A program made the translations under genes and the position numbers. Under the pieces are notes generated by a model, which was not told the DNA's origin, ran no database searches, and saw only the letters and a list, made by a program, of their open reading frames with translations. A stretch of DNA of 50,405 bases. It comes from Trebouxia sp. TZW2008 (taxonomy: Eukaryota; Chlorophyta; Trebouxiophyceae; Trebouxiales; Trebouxiaceae). The stretch covers positions 1-50,405 of the forward strand of contig BDIU01000482.1 of the NCBI GenBank assembly GCA_002118135.1, given 5' to 3'. Shown one piece after another: positions 1 through 11,377 of the stretch. Positions within the stretch are counted from its first letter, which is position 1, and each line of letters starts with the position of its first letter.

Positions 1-3
1 AGG

Positions 4-44
4 GCGAAAGCTTTCGGCCCCTTTCGCTGCCGAAAGCTTTCGGC
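4..44. repeat. Two palindromic copies of GCCGAAAGCTTTCGGC-like motif upstream of SPPL gene
   Basis: Positions 29-44 are a perfect 16-base palindrome (GCCGAAAGCTTTCGGC). Positions 4-18 carry the same motif with one change. They lie about 180 bases before the proposed SPPL start codon, so they could be a dimeric transcription-factor site or a hairpin. The function is inferred only from position and symmetry. Confidence 0.5.
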
Positions 45-223
45 TATCTGCCCGCTCACTGCCTGCATGTCTCAAACTTGAGCTGGCCGCTGCAACGTCC
101 GTGAAAACGCGAATTAGAAGCAGAGTGTCGTGTTGGCTTTGCGCTTGGACCGAAAGCAACTTGCAAGACGTACTTCACTAAGGAAAAAAGGCTATGTGAT
201 CTGCATTTTGACAGCCATTGTAC

Positions 224-3200
224 ATGAGGTTGCTTTGGTGGACGTACCTTGCCACCGCGGCCTTGCACGCAACAGTTTGCCGTGCTGCCGATACATGCGA
301 CTTAGGAGGGGTGCGAAAACAAATACTGTTTTTCCAAAACTTGCTCATCCACTTGCCTGCATCACGCGTGACATTGTGTCCACTTGTTGTGTAGGCCTTG
401 ATCCAAGTCCACAATAGTTCTCGAGTGTACAAAGGAGTGGCTAGCAACCCCGACGCCCTGCCAACCAATGGCACACTGCCGATTCAGCTTGCCGTTGCAA
501 GTCCGCTGGATGCATGTTTTGAGTTGTCTCATGATATCGAAGGTGACAGATCAGTGCATGCAAAGGGGGTACCGTCGGCAGAGCCACATAAGACTGCTTG
601 CTGATGCACAGGCAAAGCTGTGTTAGCGCAGAGGGGCAACTGTCCCTTTGCTGTGAAGGCCGGAAAAGCTGCACAGGCAAATGCAGCTGCTTTGTTGATC
701 AGCAGTACAGAGGATGGTAAGGTCTGCTGCAAGCTACATTTTGTCTTGATGCACAAACTGCATTTCTGCCAGACAATTGTCAGTAATCAAGCTGTCGCCA
801 CTCAGAAGGACTGCAATCAGCATGCAGCAATTGTTCTGCAATTGCGATGTGCTGACAAAGAGACTGTGCTTGTACTGTGTGTTCTTGTACAAAGAAATTA
901 CTGTATGGCACTGTTGAACCCAGCTGCTCATTGGTGGCAGGCCACCGAAAATATTTGTGCATTTGCGGACTGCATGTGTCTGGACCTCAACATGACAGCA
1001 GATCAGCTAGCAGCCTTGTTGCCTGTCCTGAGCATACCTGTGTCAGCTATTTGTGTGTTTGCAGATTGCATGTACATGGACCTCAACATGACAGCAGATC
1101 AGCTAGCAGCCTTGTTGCCTGTCCTGAGCATATCCAAGCAGACAGGTTCAGACCTTGAGAAGGCAGCTCAGCAAGAGGCACTTGTGGCTATTTGGATGCC
1201 TGACTACAGCAGCTTTGACTTCAATGTGGTGCTGCTATGGATCATAGCTGTTGGAACTTTTGTTGCTGCTGGTCTATGGGCTGCAAATGACTCCTGTGGC
1301 TCTGAGAGCGGCTTCTTGGAAACTGATCAATCTGCGCAGGTCAGCGACTATCTCACTGCAGATGGATAGAGTGACATGCATGACGCAGATGTGCATTGAT
1401 GTATTGCATCGTCTTCCCTTTTGTGCATGGACATGCGAGACCAATGATGAGTGATTGCAGCGCTTTGTCTTGCTGCTGCACAATAGACAGCATTGCAAAA
1501 CGCTGTTTCTATGGGCAGTTGCAGTTCATGGGGTGCCTTGACAGTGACAATGGTCGGCACCCCTGTGTCAAGGCAAAAGGCGACAAAGTTTTCAATTTCA
1601 AGAACACATCTCACTGGCCTTTTGTCTTGTAACTGATCTTGTTGGGCACCTGCATTTGGCCAGAATCTCAATCTCAAATGCAAAATCAGCACTGACAAAA
1701 TTGTTGTTTGACAGCTACATTGGTTAAAGATTATTGTTGCCATGTTGTCTTGCTGTGAACACATTATGAAATGATCACAAATTTTTATTTGCAGGATGAG
1801 GGTGTTAGAAAATGGCAGATTGAGTCACAGACTATTACTCAGGGAGGCGCTGTGGCATTTTTGGTCATTGCATCTGGCTTGCTTCTGCTGCTGTACTTTT
1901 TCCTTAATACTGGATTATATATCCTGCTGGTAAGAGCCTGATGCTGGTCATGCAGTGATGCAGCATGAAATCAGAAGGAAACGCTGTTGGTGCCAGCAAA
2001 GAAAGCTTGCATGACCAACAGGGGCCTTTCAGAGCATATTGCATTGCGTTTTGGTTTCTGTGACAGCGTCGACATGTGCTAGCTTGATGCACACTGTTTG
2101 GCTCCTTCTGAATGCAAACAATAATGTATCAAGCTGCTGTTGCTCCACTTATGTTGAAGCAACATAAGCCAAGGCATGATGTCCCTTGCTGAGTAGCTTA
2201 CGCTTGTGTCAGCCTGAACTGCTTTGATGCACAGGGCAGCCTTGCATTCCAGCCCGCACAAATAGAAATAGATGCCCCCTGCTGCATGCAAGCTGCCTCA
2301 TGACGGCAGGCATCAACGACCAGGGCCAGATTGTGCTTGAGTCGTTCCTGCCCCTTAGCGCTTGGAACAAGCCAGCTTGGCAAGATAGGACTCGGGCCAC
2401 ACACACATAGCACATTTGCTGGATTGTGTAATGAGCATTGTGATTGATATGACTGTACCTGTGTCAAATGAGAAATGCATGACAATATCTCATGTCATGC
2501 CAATCTGACACAATCTCACATTACACCACAATTGCGCACCATCACAGCTCCATATCATGTCCTGCTAATATGCTGATTGAATGTTGATGTGATCTCGCAG
2601 ATGGGTTTGTTCAGTCTAGGCGCAGTGCAGTCCCTAGCAGCAGCCTTGTCGCCCTTGTGTGTCCGGCTGCTACCCTACCAAATCCTACAGCCACCCATAG
2701 GCCAAGTGCCTGCCCATGCAGTACTCAGCCTGGCCTTGTCCACATGTGTTGTGGCACTGTGGCTCTTCTTCAGGGCTAGCTCTTGGGCCTGGGTGCTGCA
2801 GGACATGTTGGGGGTGAGCTTGATTGTGTTGGTGCTGCGCCAATTCAGACTGCCTGATCTCAAGGTGAGCAAAGTTTCTGTTGTACTCAGTGACACCAGT
2901 ACAGCAGTTTGGTGTGCAAATGTGGGTTATTGCAATGAATACTTCAGACTGCCTGATCTCAAAGCGAGCAAGATTCCTGTTGGGTTGAATTGAAGCAGCT
3001 CAAGAATCCCTTCTGTAATCCTTGCTTTGCTTGTGTGCATTCTTACAGCAGCAATGGACCTTGTGTATTGAAAGTATCTATGAATCCCATTGCAACAAAC
3101 ATGACGGCCGGTGAGTAACAAGTTTGCTGTCAGCGAGTCATGGCCCTGGAATGCTGCATGACAGTACTCTAGTCTCAGTATGGCATGGGCACAGGATGAT

Positions 3201-4490
3201 GACCCGGCCTGACAAGCAAGCTTGTCTTTCAATTTCCTTGCTTTGTGTCCTTGTATCTTCTTGCTTGCATTGCTTGCATCAAGCCATGTGATTTTGTACG
3301 TGATACGGTCATGCCTGTGCTGTCATATGATGCATGCCCTGCATGTGTACACTGATTTAGCCATGTGATTTGCAGCACTAAGCCATGACAGCCAACAGCA
3401 TGGCGTGATGCTGCAGGTGGCCTGTGTTCTGCTACCCCTGAGCTTTGCTTATGATATTTTCTGGGTGTTCATCTCGCCATATCTGACACATGGCGACAGC
3501 GTCATGGTCAAGGTATGCGCCATTCTCTTTGGGCAGCACTTGCTATCGCAATACTAACAGTAATAATGATGTCAAGCACTCATTCCAGCATTTGTGCTAG
3601 GTGTGTGTGTGGCCCAAGTCCTGTCTTGCCAGACAGGCTTGTTCTGAGCGCCTTTGTAGGCGTCTGATATGCAAGACAAAGCACTGTCATACCACCACAT
3701 CTTCCCACCTGGACCTGGTGCTACCACAGCATATGTCGTCAGTCTGGCACCACATGCTTGCCATGGCCTTTACTTAATCTCAAGTGTAGACATTGCGCAT
3801 GGAAGGCATGCACAGTGTGAATAGCTTGCAAGGGCAGCCTCAGTGAATGCAGGGTTCGGTCTACATACTGCTGAACGACCTGTTTGGCTTATGGCCACAA
3901 GCACAGCACATGCTTGCTTATACAAGTAGTCAGCTTTGACATGCATCCTGCACAGGGTGTGTTTGGCATGTTGGTTGCATGGTGCATACCAACAGCTGTG
4001 ACCTGCCCGGCTGGCCTGCGTTCAGGTGGCAACAGGTGGGAGCCATCATTGGCAGCTACCTATGCTGCTGACAGTGCCAGCAATCCATGTTTCCCCTGCC
4101 ACAGGGCCAGTCTTACTTGGCTATGGTGACATCCTGCTGCCAGGATTGTTAGGGGTGTACAGCAGGACCTTTGATTTGTATCATAACTTGAAAGGATGGC
4201 ATGGCTACTTCTGGCCAAATGTGACGGGCTATGCGTTGGGTCTGGTTCTGACATATCTGGCCCTGTGGTATCAGATTGGTGGAACCCAAGGGCAGCCAGC
4301 GCTTTTGTATTTGATCCCCTGTACATTAGGCCTGACCTTGCTGCTGGCATGGTCACGAAGACATCTGTTACTTATGCTCAGTGATGCTGCTTTTACAACT
4401 TCTGATGGGGGTCCGCCTGATATTGTAGCAAACTCTGCAGATGATGCGGACGCCCATGAAACTCGGTTATTGATGCATACAGATGCTTAG
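224..4490 (+). CDS. Signal peptide peptidase-like (SPPL) intramembrane aspartyl protease with PA domain
   Basis: GxGD-type aspartyl protease that cleaves type II membrane proteins within the bilayer, probably in endosomes, vacuole or Golgi. Exons: 224-310, 395-542, 612-716, 1065-1339, 1795-1929, 2601-2864, 3417-3512, 4026-4490; 524 residues, all phases close. The first ATG gives a signal peptide (MRLLWWTYLATAALHATVCR). A lumenal PA domain follows, with RGNCPF near residues 86-91. The membrane domain holds the catalytic YD motif (AYDIFW, Asp about 351), GYGD (Asp about 405) and the PAL motif (QPALLYLIPCTLG, about 461). These three signatures are diagnostic of SPP/SPPL proteases, and the PA domain places it in the SPPL2/plant SPPL branch. 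The least certain part is exon 1 and its 84-base intron with the weak donor GTGCGA; the frame otherwise meets a TAG at 392-394. Two exon-boundary duplications sit in introns 3 and 6. Confidence 0.92.
953..1134 (+). repeat. Tandem duplication of the SPPL exon 4 acceptor and 5' end
   Basis: Bases 953-1038 and 1049-1134 are near-identical copies offset by 96 bases. The downstream copy carries the acceptor TTTGCAG used at 1065 and the start of exon 4. In the upstream copy the same position reads TTTGCGG, so the AG is lost. The upstream copy is therefore read as a dead exon start inside intron 3. Confidence 0.85.
2350..2440 (+). repeat. Dispersed repeat family 2, copy 1
   Basis: Copy of a roughly 80-100 bp repeat in SPPL intron 5. 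It shares the core GGGCCACACACACATAGCAC, an upstream AACAAGCCAGCTTGGCAAGA-like block and a following TGCTGGA. Related copies are at 3575-3665, 22335-22440, 23035-23120 and 23385-23490. No coding capacity was seen. Confidence 0.65.
2843..2982 (+). repeat. Duplication of the SPPL exon 6 3' end and donor
   Basis: About 41 bases at 2843-2883, covering the end of exon 6 and its donor AAG|GTGAGC, recur at 2942-2982. In the second copy the donor position reads AAAGCGAGC, so GT has become GC and the +1 context is changed. The copy lies in intron 6 and is interpreted as a decayed duplicate of the donor boundary. Confidence 0.8.
3575..3665 (-). repeat. Dispersed repeat family 2, copy 2
   Basis: Reverse-complement copy of the repeat seen at 2350-2440, in SPPL intron 7. 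The shared core reads GTGTGTGTGGCCCAAGTCCT on the plus strand and is followed by a CTTGTTCTGAGCG block. Copies 1 and 2 form a widely spaced inverted pair within the same gene. Confidence 0.65.
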
Positions 4491-4664
4491 TATCTGTGTC
4501 TGTGCCGGATATGCAGCCTGTGAGTCAAGATGATGCTTTCCTTTACAGTACTTTGCAGCTATTATCGACTCAGCACCAATGGTACAGTGAACAGGGGCAG
4601 GCTTGTGCTTGTCAAGTAAGGTTGCTCAAGCGTGCAACAGTACCGTCTGAGTGCAACCAAACCG
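4491..4664. other. Convergent 3' spacer between SPPL and kinase-fold gene
   Basis: Short spacer between two stop codons facing each other. A TGTAA (ttaca at 4543-4547 on the plus strand) lies about 118 bases after the minus-strand stop. It is the usual green-algal polyadenylation signal and a plausible poly(A) site for the kinase-fold gene. Confidence 0.4.
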
Positions 4665-7528
4665 TCAGGTGAACCATGAATGCTCAAGAACAGACTCAGC
4701 AGTGTTGCATTTTCCAGCCTGCATTGCATCCATTAGCTCAATCCCTTGATCACCCAAGTCAGGCACATGGCAGGCCTCCATCAGATCTCCAACCAAAATG
4801 AGATCACAAGTGCTTGACCATGGCTGATTGTACAATCCTGGCCGCACCTTTCTTGCATGTCCTGCAGTCAGCACAAGTTCTCTTGAATGAACAGGCTGAG
4901 ACCTTGGGGGCATCCAGCAAACACAGCATCTGTACACATCCAAAGTAGCAGTTAAAAACACAATTGGTGTGTCGTTGTTCCTGGCTGCATCATGCAATTG
5001 CTTGCCACTGTATCACTTCCTTGCTCATGCATACTGGACGTTGGTGGTTGCAAACATGTTTTGTGCATTCTGCTCTGATGCTTTCTAGAGCATGCATTTG
5101 AGGACATACATTCACATGCAGAACATCAAGACATGGGCTCACCCTCTGGCGTGAAAGCGATGCTGTTCAATACACAAGCGAATTCCAAGTCGATCAGCAT
5201 CCACTGACCGGCGTGCTTCAGAATGATGTTTTCCCACCGTAAGTCAGTATGTGCAAAGCCAGCTTGGTGCAACACCTTCGAAGCATGAAGTGTACACCTG
5301 CATATAAACAAGACCCTCCAAAATTTGTTAGGCCACACACGCCACACATAAAAGAATCCTTTGCACATCAACCAGTTCACACCTCAGCAACAGAGCGACG
5401 ACACATGCAGGGCAGATAAGGTCACAAAATCCATGCATGGCAAATCAGATAGTAGTCGTCTGTGAAATGATGTTGCACACCTGATGCTGTTTTTCAACTC
5501 ATGTGAACACTTCGGCCTCTGGTCAAAATGCTTGCTGAGAACTGGCTGCCCAACCGGTACCAAGTCTACAATGTATTGTTTCCCATTCTGGGAAGCATGA
5601 GGTGGCTGCAGGGCATGTATGAGAAAAGGACAGTCCTTGCTGGCTGCATATACCTTTTGCATCAGCTGGCAACGTCCGTGAGGCCAAAATTCGTCAGAAA
5701 AGGTGACTCGCTTCTGCACGAAATTGTCAAAAATCTGTACCATGCTGAATTTGGTACTTTCTATGCGCCCCACAGGCAGAAACATTGCAGGCAGCTGTTT
5801 GGCCTGCGCCTTCATGACCCAATAACATTGTACTGCTATGGAAACGATCTGCAGTCTGTCCTCCAATATGGCTAGGGACAGTGGATGTCGAAACTGATAG
5901 GTCCTTGACATCCCTAGTCGCATGGAGCACATCTGGAGCTGGGAGCCAGCGCAAGCATAGCACAAAAGGTACTCCACCTACAAAGAGACAAACAAAAACA
6001 TAAATGCTGCGTAATACATGTACAACCAACATTGAGGACATACATGGTATTTTGCATGTCGTTATGTGCAAAAACAGACCACGGAGCATTGTGCATGGCC
6101 ATAGGATGTGTCAGCTTGCACACCTTGCCATGGACAGCGGCCCCCCAATCTTTCAGCTTGGTACTCAGTTCTTCTACTGCCTGCTGGAGGTCAGCCTCAG
6201 ATGTTTTGTCCTCTCCTTTGAACAACAATGCCCTAGAGCTCAGGAGAAAAAAGTCAGGCCTCTTGCCCTTGACTGTTGCAGAATCTTCAGCACAGTTCCT
6301 CTTGCGGCGCATACCGAGCTTGGGCCCTTCGTCGTACATCTCCATACACCTCCAGATGTGCCACAGAAGCATATCCACGAAGCCTGCATTACCACTATGC
6401 TAAGTTCAATCATCATCGTGCTAAGTCTGACTGTGCCAAAACCATCAACAGGCATCCTGCACACGCTCTACGGGCTGCACACGCTCTAAGGGCTGCAAGG
6501 AAATAGGTCACAGCATGCTATGCGCTTGCCATCAGTCAGAAAAGCATGCACTAGCTTGTTGATACACAACTTACCCCATGATGTGCAAGTTACGGGTCTC
6601 AGACGCAACACCACATCCTTGACCACAAGTAGAAGCAAAACAAAGTGATGCAGGACATTGTTTGCGCACCTGCAAGCGAAATCTCATCTTCAACAGGCTC
6701 ATATTCCATACGGAGGGCTGCTGTCACCACCTCTGCCAGTGCTTCTGCCCCAGACACAGACGCAGGCTCAATTTTTAACATGAGCGCCTCATTAGCAGCA
6801 ATCAAGCTGTAGTACTTGGCATCCGACACAGGCAACTTAACTTGTGTATGCTGAAAGAGGAATGCTTCCAATTCACCAAAGACAGGTGGTGGGCCTTGGA
6901 CAAGCTGTGCAAGCTGTGCAACTTTCCTTGCAGTCTTGTCTACCGCTATTGTTTGGGGCCCTGAAGGTAAAGCACACATGTGGTCAAGGCGCCAGTGTAA
7001 CCAGTGTGCGTTGTATGTTGTGGCAATCAAGGTTCCAAGATTGTTCTAAGGTTTTAGGGTTTATGATCTGCAACTTCCTCCAGCCACAGACTATGCGGCT
7101 ACCATCAGCAACTGCTGAGGGAAGTAACAAAGGTCAAAAGCTGAAGGGGATCTTGCACAAGCTAAGTGAGCTGCAATGACCAGCTGGGATGACATTGAGC
7201 CTAGTATTAAACTGACATGTGTGGTTACTTGCTGGCTGAAATGCATATTGCTGTCATGCTAGCTCAAGCAAGCACCTGTGCTGGTATGCATCATCATGAG
7301 CCAGTTGCTGACTGATACTTTGTGACTAGTACGCAAATGAAGATAGGTACCTGCTGACTTTAATATGTCAATCTCCTCCTCCACTTCTTCAGGGATTCCA
7401 GCTATAAGTTCTCGCCACTCGCCCTTGCTCAAAGCATTTACCTTGCTTTTGAGCAGAAAACTCTTGGCCTTCTCACTGGCGGTCTTGTTGCTGAAGAGAA
7501 TTTGCTGCCGAATGGCTGCCAGGTCCAT
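4665..7528 (-). CDS. Protein-kinase-fold protein with atypical HTDLRWEN catalytic loop
   Basis: Exons (minus): 7528-7351, 6960-6670, 6383-6124, 5977-5481, 5297-5143, 4984-4665; 566 residues, all phases close. The C-terminal half looks like a protein-kinase or aminoglycoside-phosphotransferase fold. It has a catalytic loop HTDLRWEN (residues 425-432), matching HxDLxxxN with Asp427 and Asn432. Next comes LIDLE with Asp445, where canonical kinases have DFG. The middle contains RPDFFLL then LLFKGEDKT, an arrangement I associate with large expanded families of kinase-like proteins in algae and fungi (FunK1/crinkler-like). No clear glycine-rich loop or VAIK motif is visible, so catalytic activity is uncertain. 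The substrate is unknown. The start was chosen as the ATG opening the first conserved acidic exon; an upstream non-coding exon is possible. Confidence 0.7.
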
Positions 7529-8852
7529 GCCCTCACTGCAGGGAAATCAAGCAGTTCAATCTCCCCTCCTCACAGCAATTTGTTTACAACCAATTCAGCT
7601 TGCAGGCTACTGCATAAAAGAATACCGTGCAATCAATGAGCCTGCTTTGTCTTTGCATTACGATGGCTGCTCCTTATAAAGGCTTGTCCTGCCCCGTGCT
7701 GACTGGAAGTTGACGCCCTGCAGAAATTGGATTGGGAGGACGTTCAGGCGTGAACTTGTGGATATGCTGCAGTGATGAAAGCACGGGACTGCTGCCTGCT
7801 GGCATAACTCTGCGATACGGCCCGTGACACAACACGTAAGCTGCGGCGCTTGTGCGTTTCGTGCACCTGAAGGCTAGGGCTGCAGGTCTGCTCGTCAAGG
7901 TCTGTCTGCTTCAACTGTAGCCTTCTGGTGCTGCAGATGTAGGTGGTGATGTTGCCGAAGGTCGCCACAGGTGAAGTCAAGCAGAGAGGACCACCAGGCT
8001 GTTGGTACAAGAAAGGTACACAGAGTACCGAGAGGGGAGACGGATTGTACGTCGTTGCTAGACCAGTGGGGCTTTTGGAACTGTCACGAGCCCGGTCTGG
8101 TTGGACAACGAAAGACGTCAAAGCGACTGCAGAAAACGTGATACATGTATCATCTGCACAACCTTTTCAACCTGCTGTTTTGGTTTAGAAAGAGAGAGAG
8201 AAGAGAGAGAATAATTTTACATGCTTTAGCCAGCCAACAAGGCTGATCACATGTGCCACACTGTGGCAATGACTACATGTCCATGGAATTCAGGCAGTCT
8301 ATGACATAGTGAAACACCCCCAAATGATCATGTTGGGCAAAAAAAAAAAGAAAAAAAAAACCCTCTCTCTGACATCACGTAATGAGAAGAGAGAGAGTAG
8401 CGCTGGGCCCTGCCAGCGATGCATTGCATTGTGAGGCTGCCTCCCAAAACTGTTTATGTGCGAGCCGGTTCCGACGTCGCGAACCCGCCAGCTTGGTTGT
8501 TGGCACTGATCGACGCGCGTCGCGCAACATCAGCCTGTCTCGCCGGCGGACGTTTAGGTAGCGCTTTGTGACGATCTGTGAAAGCTTTCGTAACGAGCGC
8601 GTTCAGTCGCATTGTCCCAGGGTGCTCAGTCTTGTGCTAGGTACGTAGCTGTGTGACGTTGCCACGTAACAAATGCAGATTCGAGGCGCTCGTGCATAGT
8701 TGTGAAGCTTGTTTTTTGAGCTACTAATCCCTGACCTATCCGCTCTCGACCAAGTCCCTATTGTCGCAGATTTGCTTATATATCGCTCTTTGGGTCGGCA
8801 GCTGAGCTGCATGCTCTGATCTCGGAGTCAGGCTTGGCCTTGCTGCAACAGC
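7529..8852. promoter_or_regulatory. Divergent intergenic region between kinase-fold gene and membrane-protein gene
   Basis: This 1.3 kb spacer separates two divergently transcribed genes and should hold both promoters. I see purine-rich GA tracts at 8188-8214 and 8384-8399 and an A-rich run at 8340-8361. A TATATA-like stretch (gcttatatatcg) lies at 8773-8784, about 70 bases before the downstream ATG. Open frames here have no family resemblance and are not called. Confidence 0.45.
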
Positions 8853-10486
8853 ATGTCTCAGCATTTGCAAAATCGGCGCTTACAGCAGTATTTTGTTCCC
8901 AAATCCCCAGTTCCAGAAGCTCCAGCACCAGCACCATCATCAACATCATCACCAGCGCCAAATTATTACAATAACAACCCATGGGGTGGAGGCGTCAGCC
9001 TCAATTATGGCTCCCGTGTTGGTGAGACTTGCAGAACTCTCAACACTTTCAATTTGACCCTTCTCTGTTGTCTCTTGCAGGGCAGCAAGTATGCCCACAT
9101 ACTGCTGCCTGGTGTATGCTGTGCAACACTGACTGTGAATGTGTGTACATGCAGGTTTTGCTGCTGGGGCAGCAATTGGTATCATCATCCTGATCTGCAT
9201 TTTCATTCTAGTGTGCGATAGGCGGCGAAGGCCGTATATAGGTTCAACTGCTTCCAGGCCTCCAGGTAGATTTAGTTGCACAAGTCTTTCATGCTGATGC
9301 GTGTTGTTTGCTGATCTGTCAGCGCCCTGCTTACAAGCTGCTTTTTGCTTTGTGGTGAGACACGTTCCAAGGCATATTGTCTAGCATCTTGTGGCTGGCA
9401 TCTCATGCACAACTTTAGGCTATTTCTGCTTTGTAGTAAGGCATGTTGAAAGTTATGTTGTCTTACATCTTGTGGCTTGCATTTCTTGCACAGTTCTGGG
9501 CTACTGATGATTACAGAGACTTCTGTTATTATGCCTCATGGCAGCAACTTGTTCCTCTTCTTCTTTCTCATGCAGCAAATTCTGATGCAGGGGCTCGGGG
9601 CTTGTACAATGCTCAGCCAGTTGACGATGGTCCAAAGCAGGTGCAATTGCCTGTGATCATTGTAAACCCCGACAATGAGGTTGAATGCGGGCGGAAACTT
9701 CACTTAGATGAAACACCATCAGCAAAGCTAGATCCAGACAACTACTTCACAAGTATGTTTGCTCTCAAAATATCCAGCATGCTCTGGTCCAGTTTGCCTC
9801 ACGCTAGAAATGTGCATGTTGCTTGTCAGTCATTTGAATAACATCGTCACATTGCTACATTTGCATTTCATGGTCGCATGCCTTTGCTGACTGTGTGCTC
9901 AGCTGTCTCTCTCTGTGTCGGTAAGATCAGCCCTGTTTGCAGTTCAATGAAGAGCCCACACAGAGGTCTGTCGAAGTGCTATTTGTGCATTGATGGGCAG
10001 TTGACAATTTGTTCTCAGAAAAGCATCTGCCCATGTATGTTGCTTTTGGGTGCAGGCATTGGACCAGGGCCTCCTTTGTTTGAAGCTTCTGTCCCCTACG
10101 TACATGGTCTTGCATCCCACGGCTCCCAGAATCTATCAGCCAGCTTCAGAACAGCTCCTTCTGGCAGCTTCCGCAGCTTCAGGCAGCGGTTGAGAGCCAG
10201 CAGTGAATCATTCCGCAGCGAGCAAGCTACTCCAGGTCGTTTTGCTCCTGACGATAAGCAGGTTTTGGAGCCTGTGCCATTGCATACATCAGATGGTGTC
10301 ATACCAGGCACAGCAGCGCCAGTGACAAGCAGTTCAGTTGCAGAAGAGCCAAATGCGCCTCAAAGGTCCTTTTTTAGGTCGCCTTTTGCTGACTGGAACC
10401 CGGCAACTGGGCTGGCAAATGATACAAGGGATAGTAGTTGGGCGTCTGTTGAAATGACAAGGGCTGACTCCAATAGCAGAGCGTGA
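8853..10486 (+). CDS. Single-pass membrane protein of unknown function
   Basis: Exons: 8853-9021, 9155-9265, 9576-9752, 10056-10486; 295 residues, phases close (1/1/1). The N-terminal 57 residues are rich in Pro, Ala and Ser, with no signal peptide. One hydrophobic segment (residues 58-77, FAAGAAIGIIILICIFILVC) is followed at once by a basic stop-transfer patch (DRRRRP). This predicts a type III single-pass topology with a cytosolic tail of about 215 residues. The tail is Ser/Phe/Arg-rich (repeated SFR) and ends in a Trp- and Asp-containing low-complexity region. No enzyme motif or family was recognised. It could be a receptor-like or scaffold protein; this is only inference from topology. 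A TATA-like element lies upstream and an AATAAA at about 10715. Confidence 0.65.
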
Positions 10487-11377
10487 CATGCACAGACAGC
10501 TGCAACAAACAGCTTTACAAATTGCTCTCATGGATGATTGAAGGTCATTCTTGCAGAAAGGTGCTATTTGAGTTGCATGCCCAAGCTACCAGCAGGTTTT
10601 GCGGGCTCAAATCCCAGAGGAGAACATCTGTGTTTGTGTTCCCGGCTGCAGTTCCTCCTGCTCCAGATAGTGCTGCAGTCACTGCTGTTGATGTATAAGC
10701 TATGCTAATCTGCAATAAACTATTCTAGGCCTGCTCTGTGTACCACAGTGACCGCTTTTTCAGAAGCCAGTCTGGCCCTGTTCCTTGCAAGCTGGGTAGT
10801 GCTAGTCCATTTCTCTGCTCAATTTGTAGGCTTTGTCTTTGCATAAATAGTGAGTGCTATGACCTGTTGACCTCTTGCTGCTACAATTTGTTTGCCTGCA
10901 TGATCAGTTTGACTGATTTTAGCGTAAGCATCAATACCAGGGGCTGGTGTAGATTTTTGAGTTTAGAGTCATTCTGCAGTTTGTTTCTCTGCTTATCTGC
11001 TGCTCATTGTCACTTCAAACCACTTGCGATTTCAGTGAACTCTTGCAACTTGTGTGCCGGCCAATGTAATCAGGCAAATCATTCTACGCCGCATGCAGGC
11101 GATGGAGGCCGAGGGGCAAGCAGGGAGGCCCTCATGCGATCGCCGTCATGCGCAGCAGGCATAGCATGCGCATGCTTTTCAAACTGCATATCATTCGGGG
11201 TATGATTGCCAATACGCAAATAGAGGACTCGCTTATTACACAGACTCGCCTGCGCATGCACCGCCGCTGTCAGCTTTGCTGATTGTATAAGTAGGCAAGC
11301 CATCCGCCTTTCAGGGCAAAAGCACCCCGCACAAAGTCGCCTAGGGGGTCTCAACGCCCACAGCAGTCCTGTAAACT
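10487..11377. other. Spacer: 3' end of membrane-protein gene and promoter of MCMDC2-like gene
   Basis: No convincing gene was found. The first 250 bases probably hold the 3' UTR, since an AATAAA occurs near 10715. The last 300 bases before the ATG at 11378 are the likely MCMDC2 promoter. An open frame at 10738-11205 is Cys/Ser/Leu-rich without conservation features and is not called. Confidence 0.4.

Noticed and set aside
7674..8188. Open frames on both strands in the divergent spacer
   Set aside because: No family resemblance, no consistent splice links to the neighbouring genes.
10738..11205. 155-codon open frame between two genes
   Set aside because: Cys/Ser/Leu-rich, no signal peptide or motif, and it occupies the spacer expected to hold UTR and promoter.
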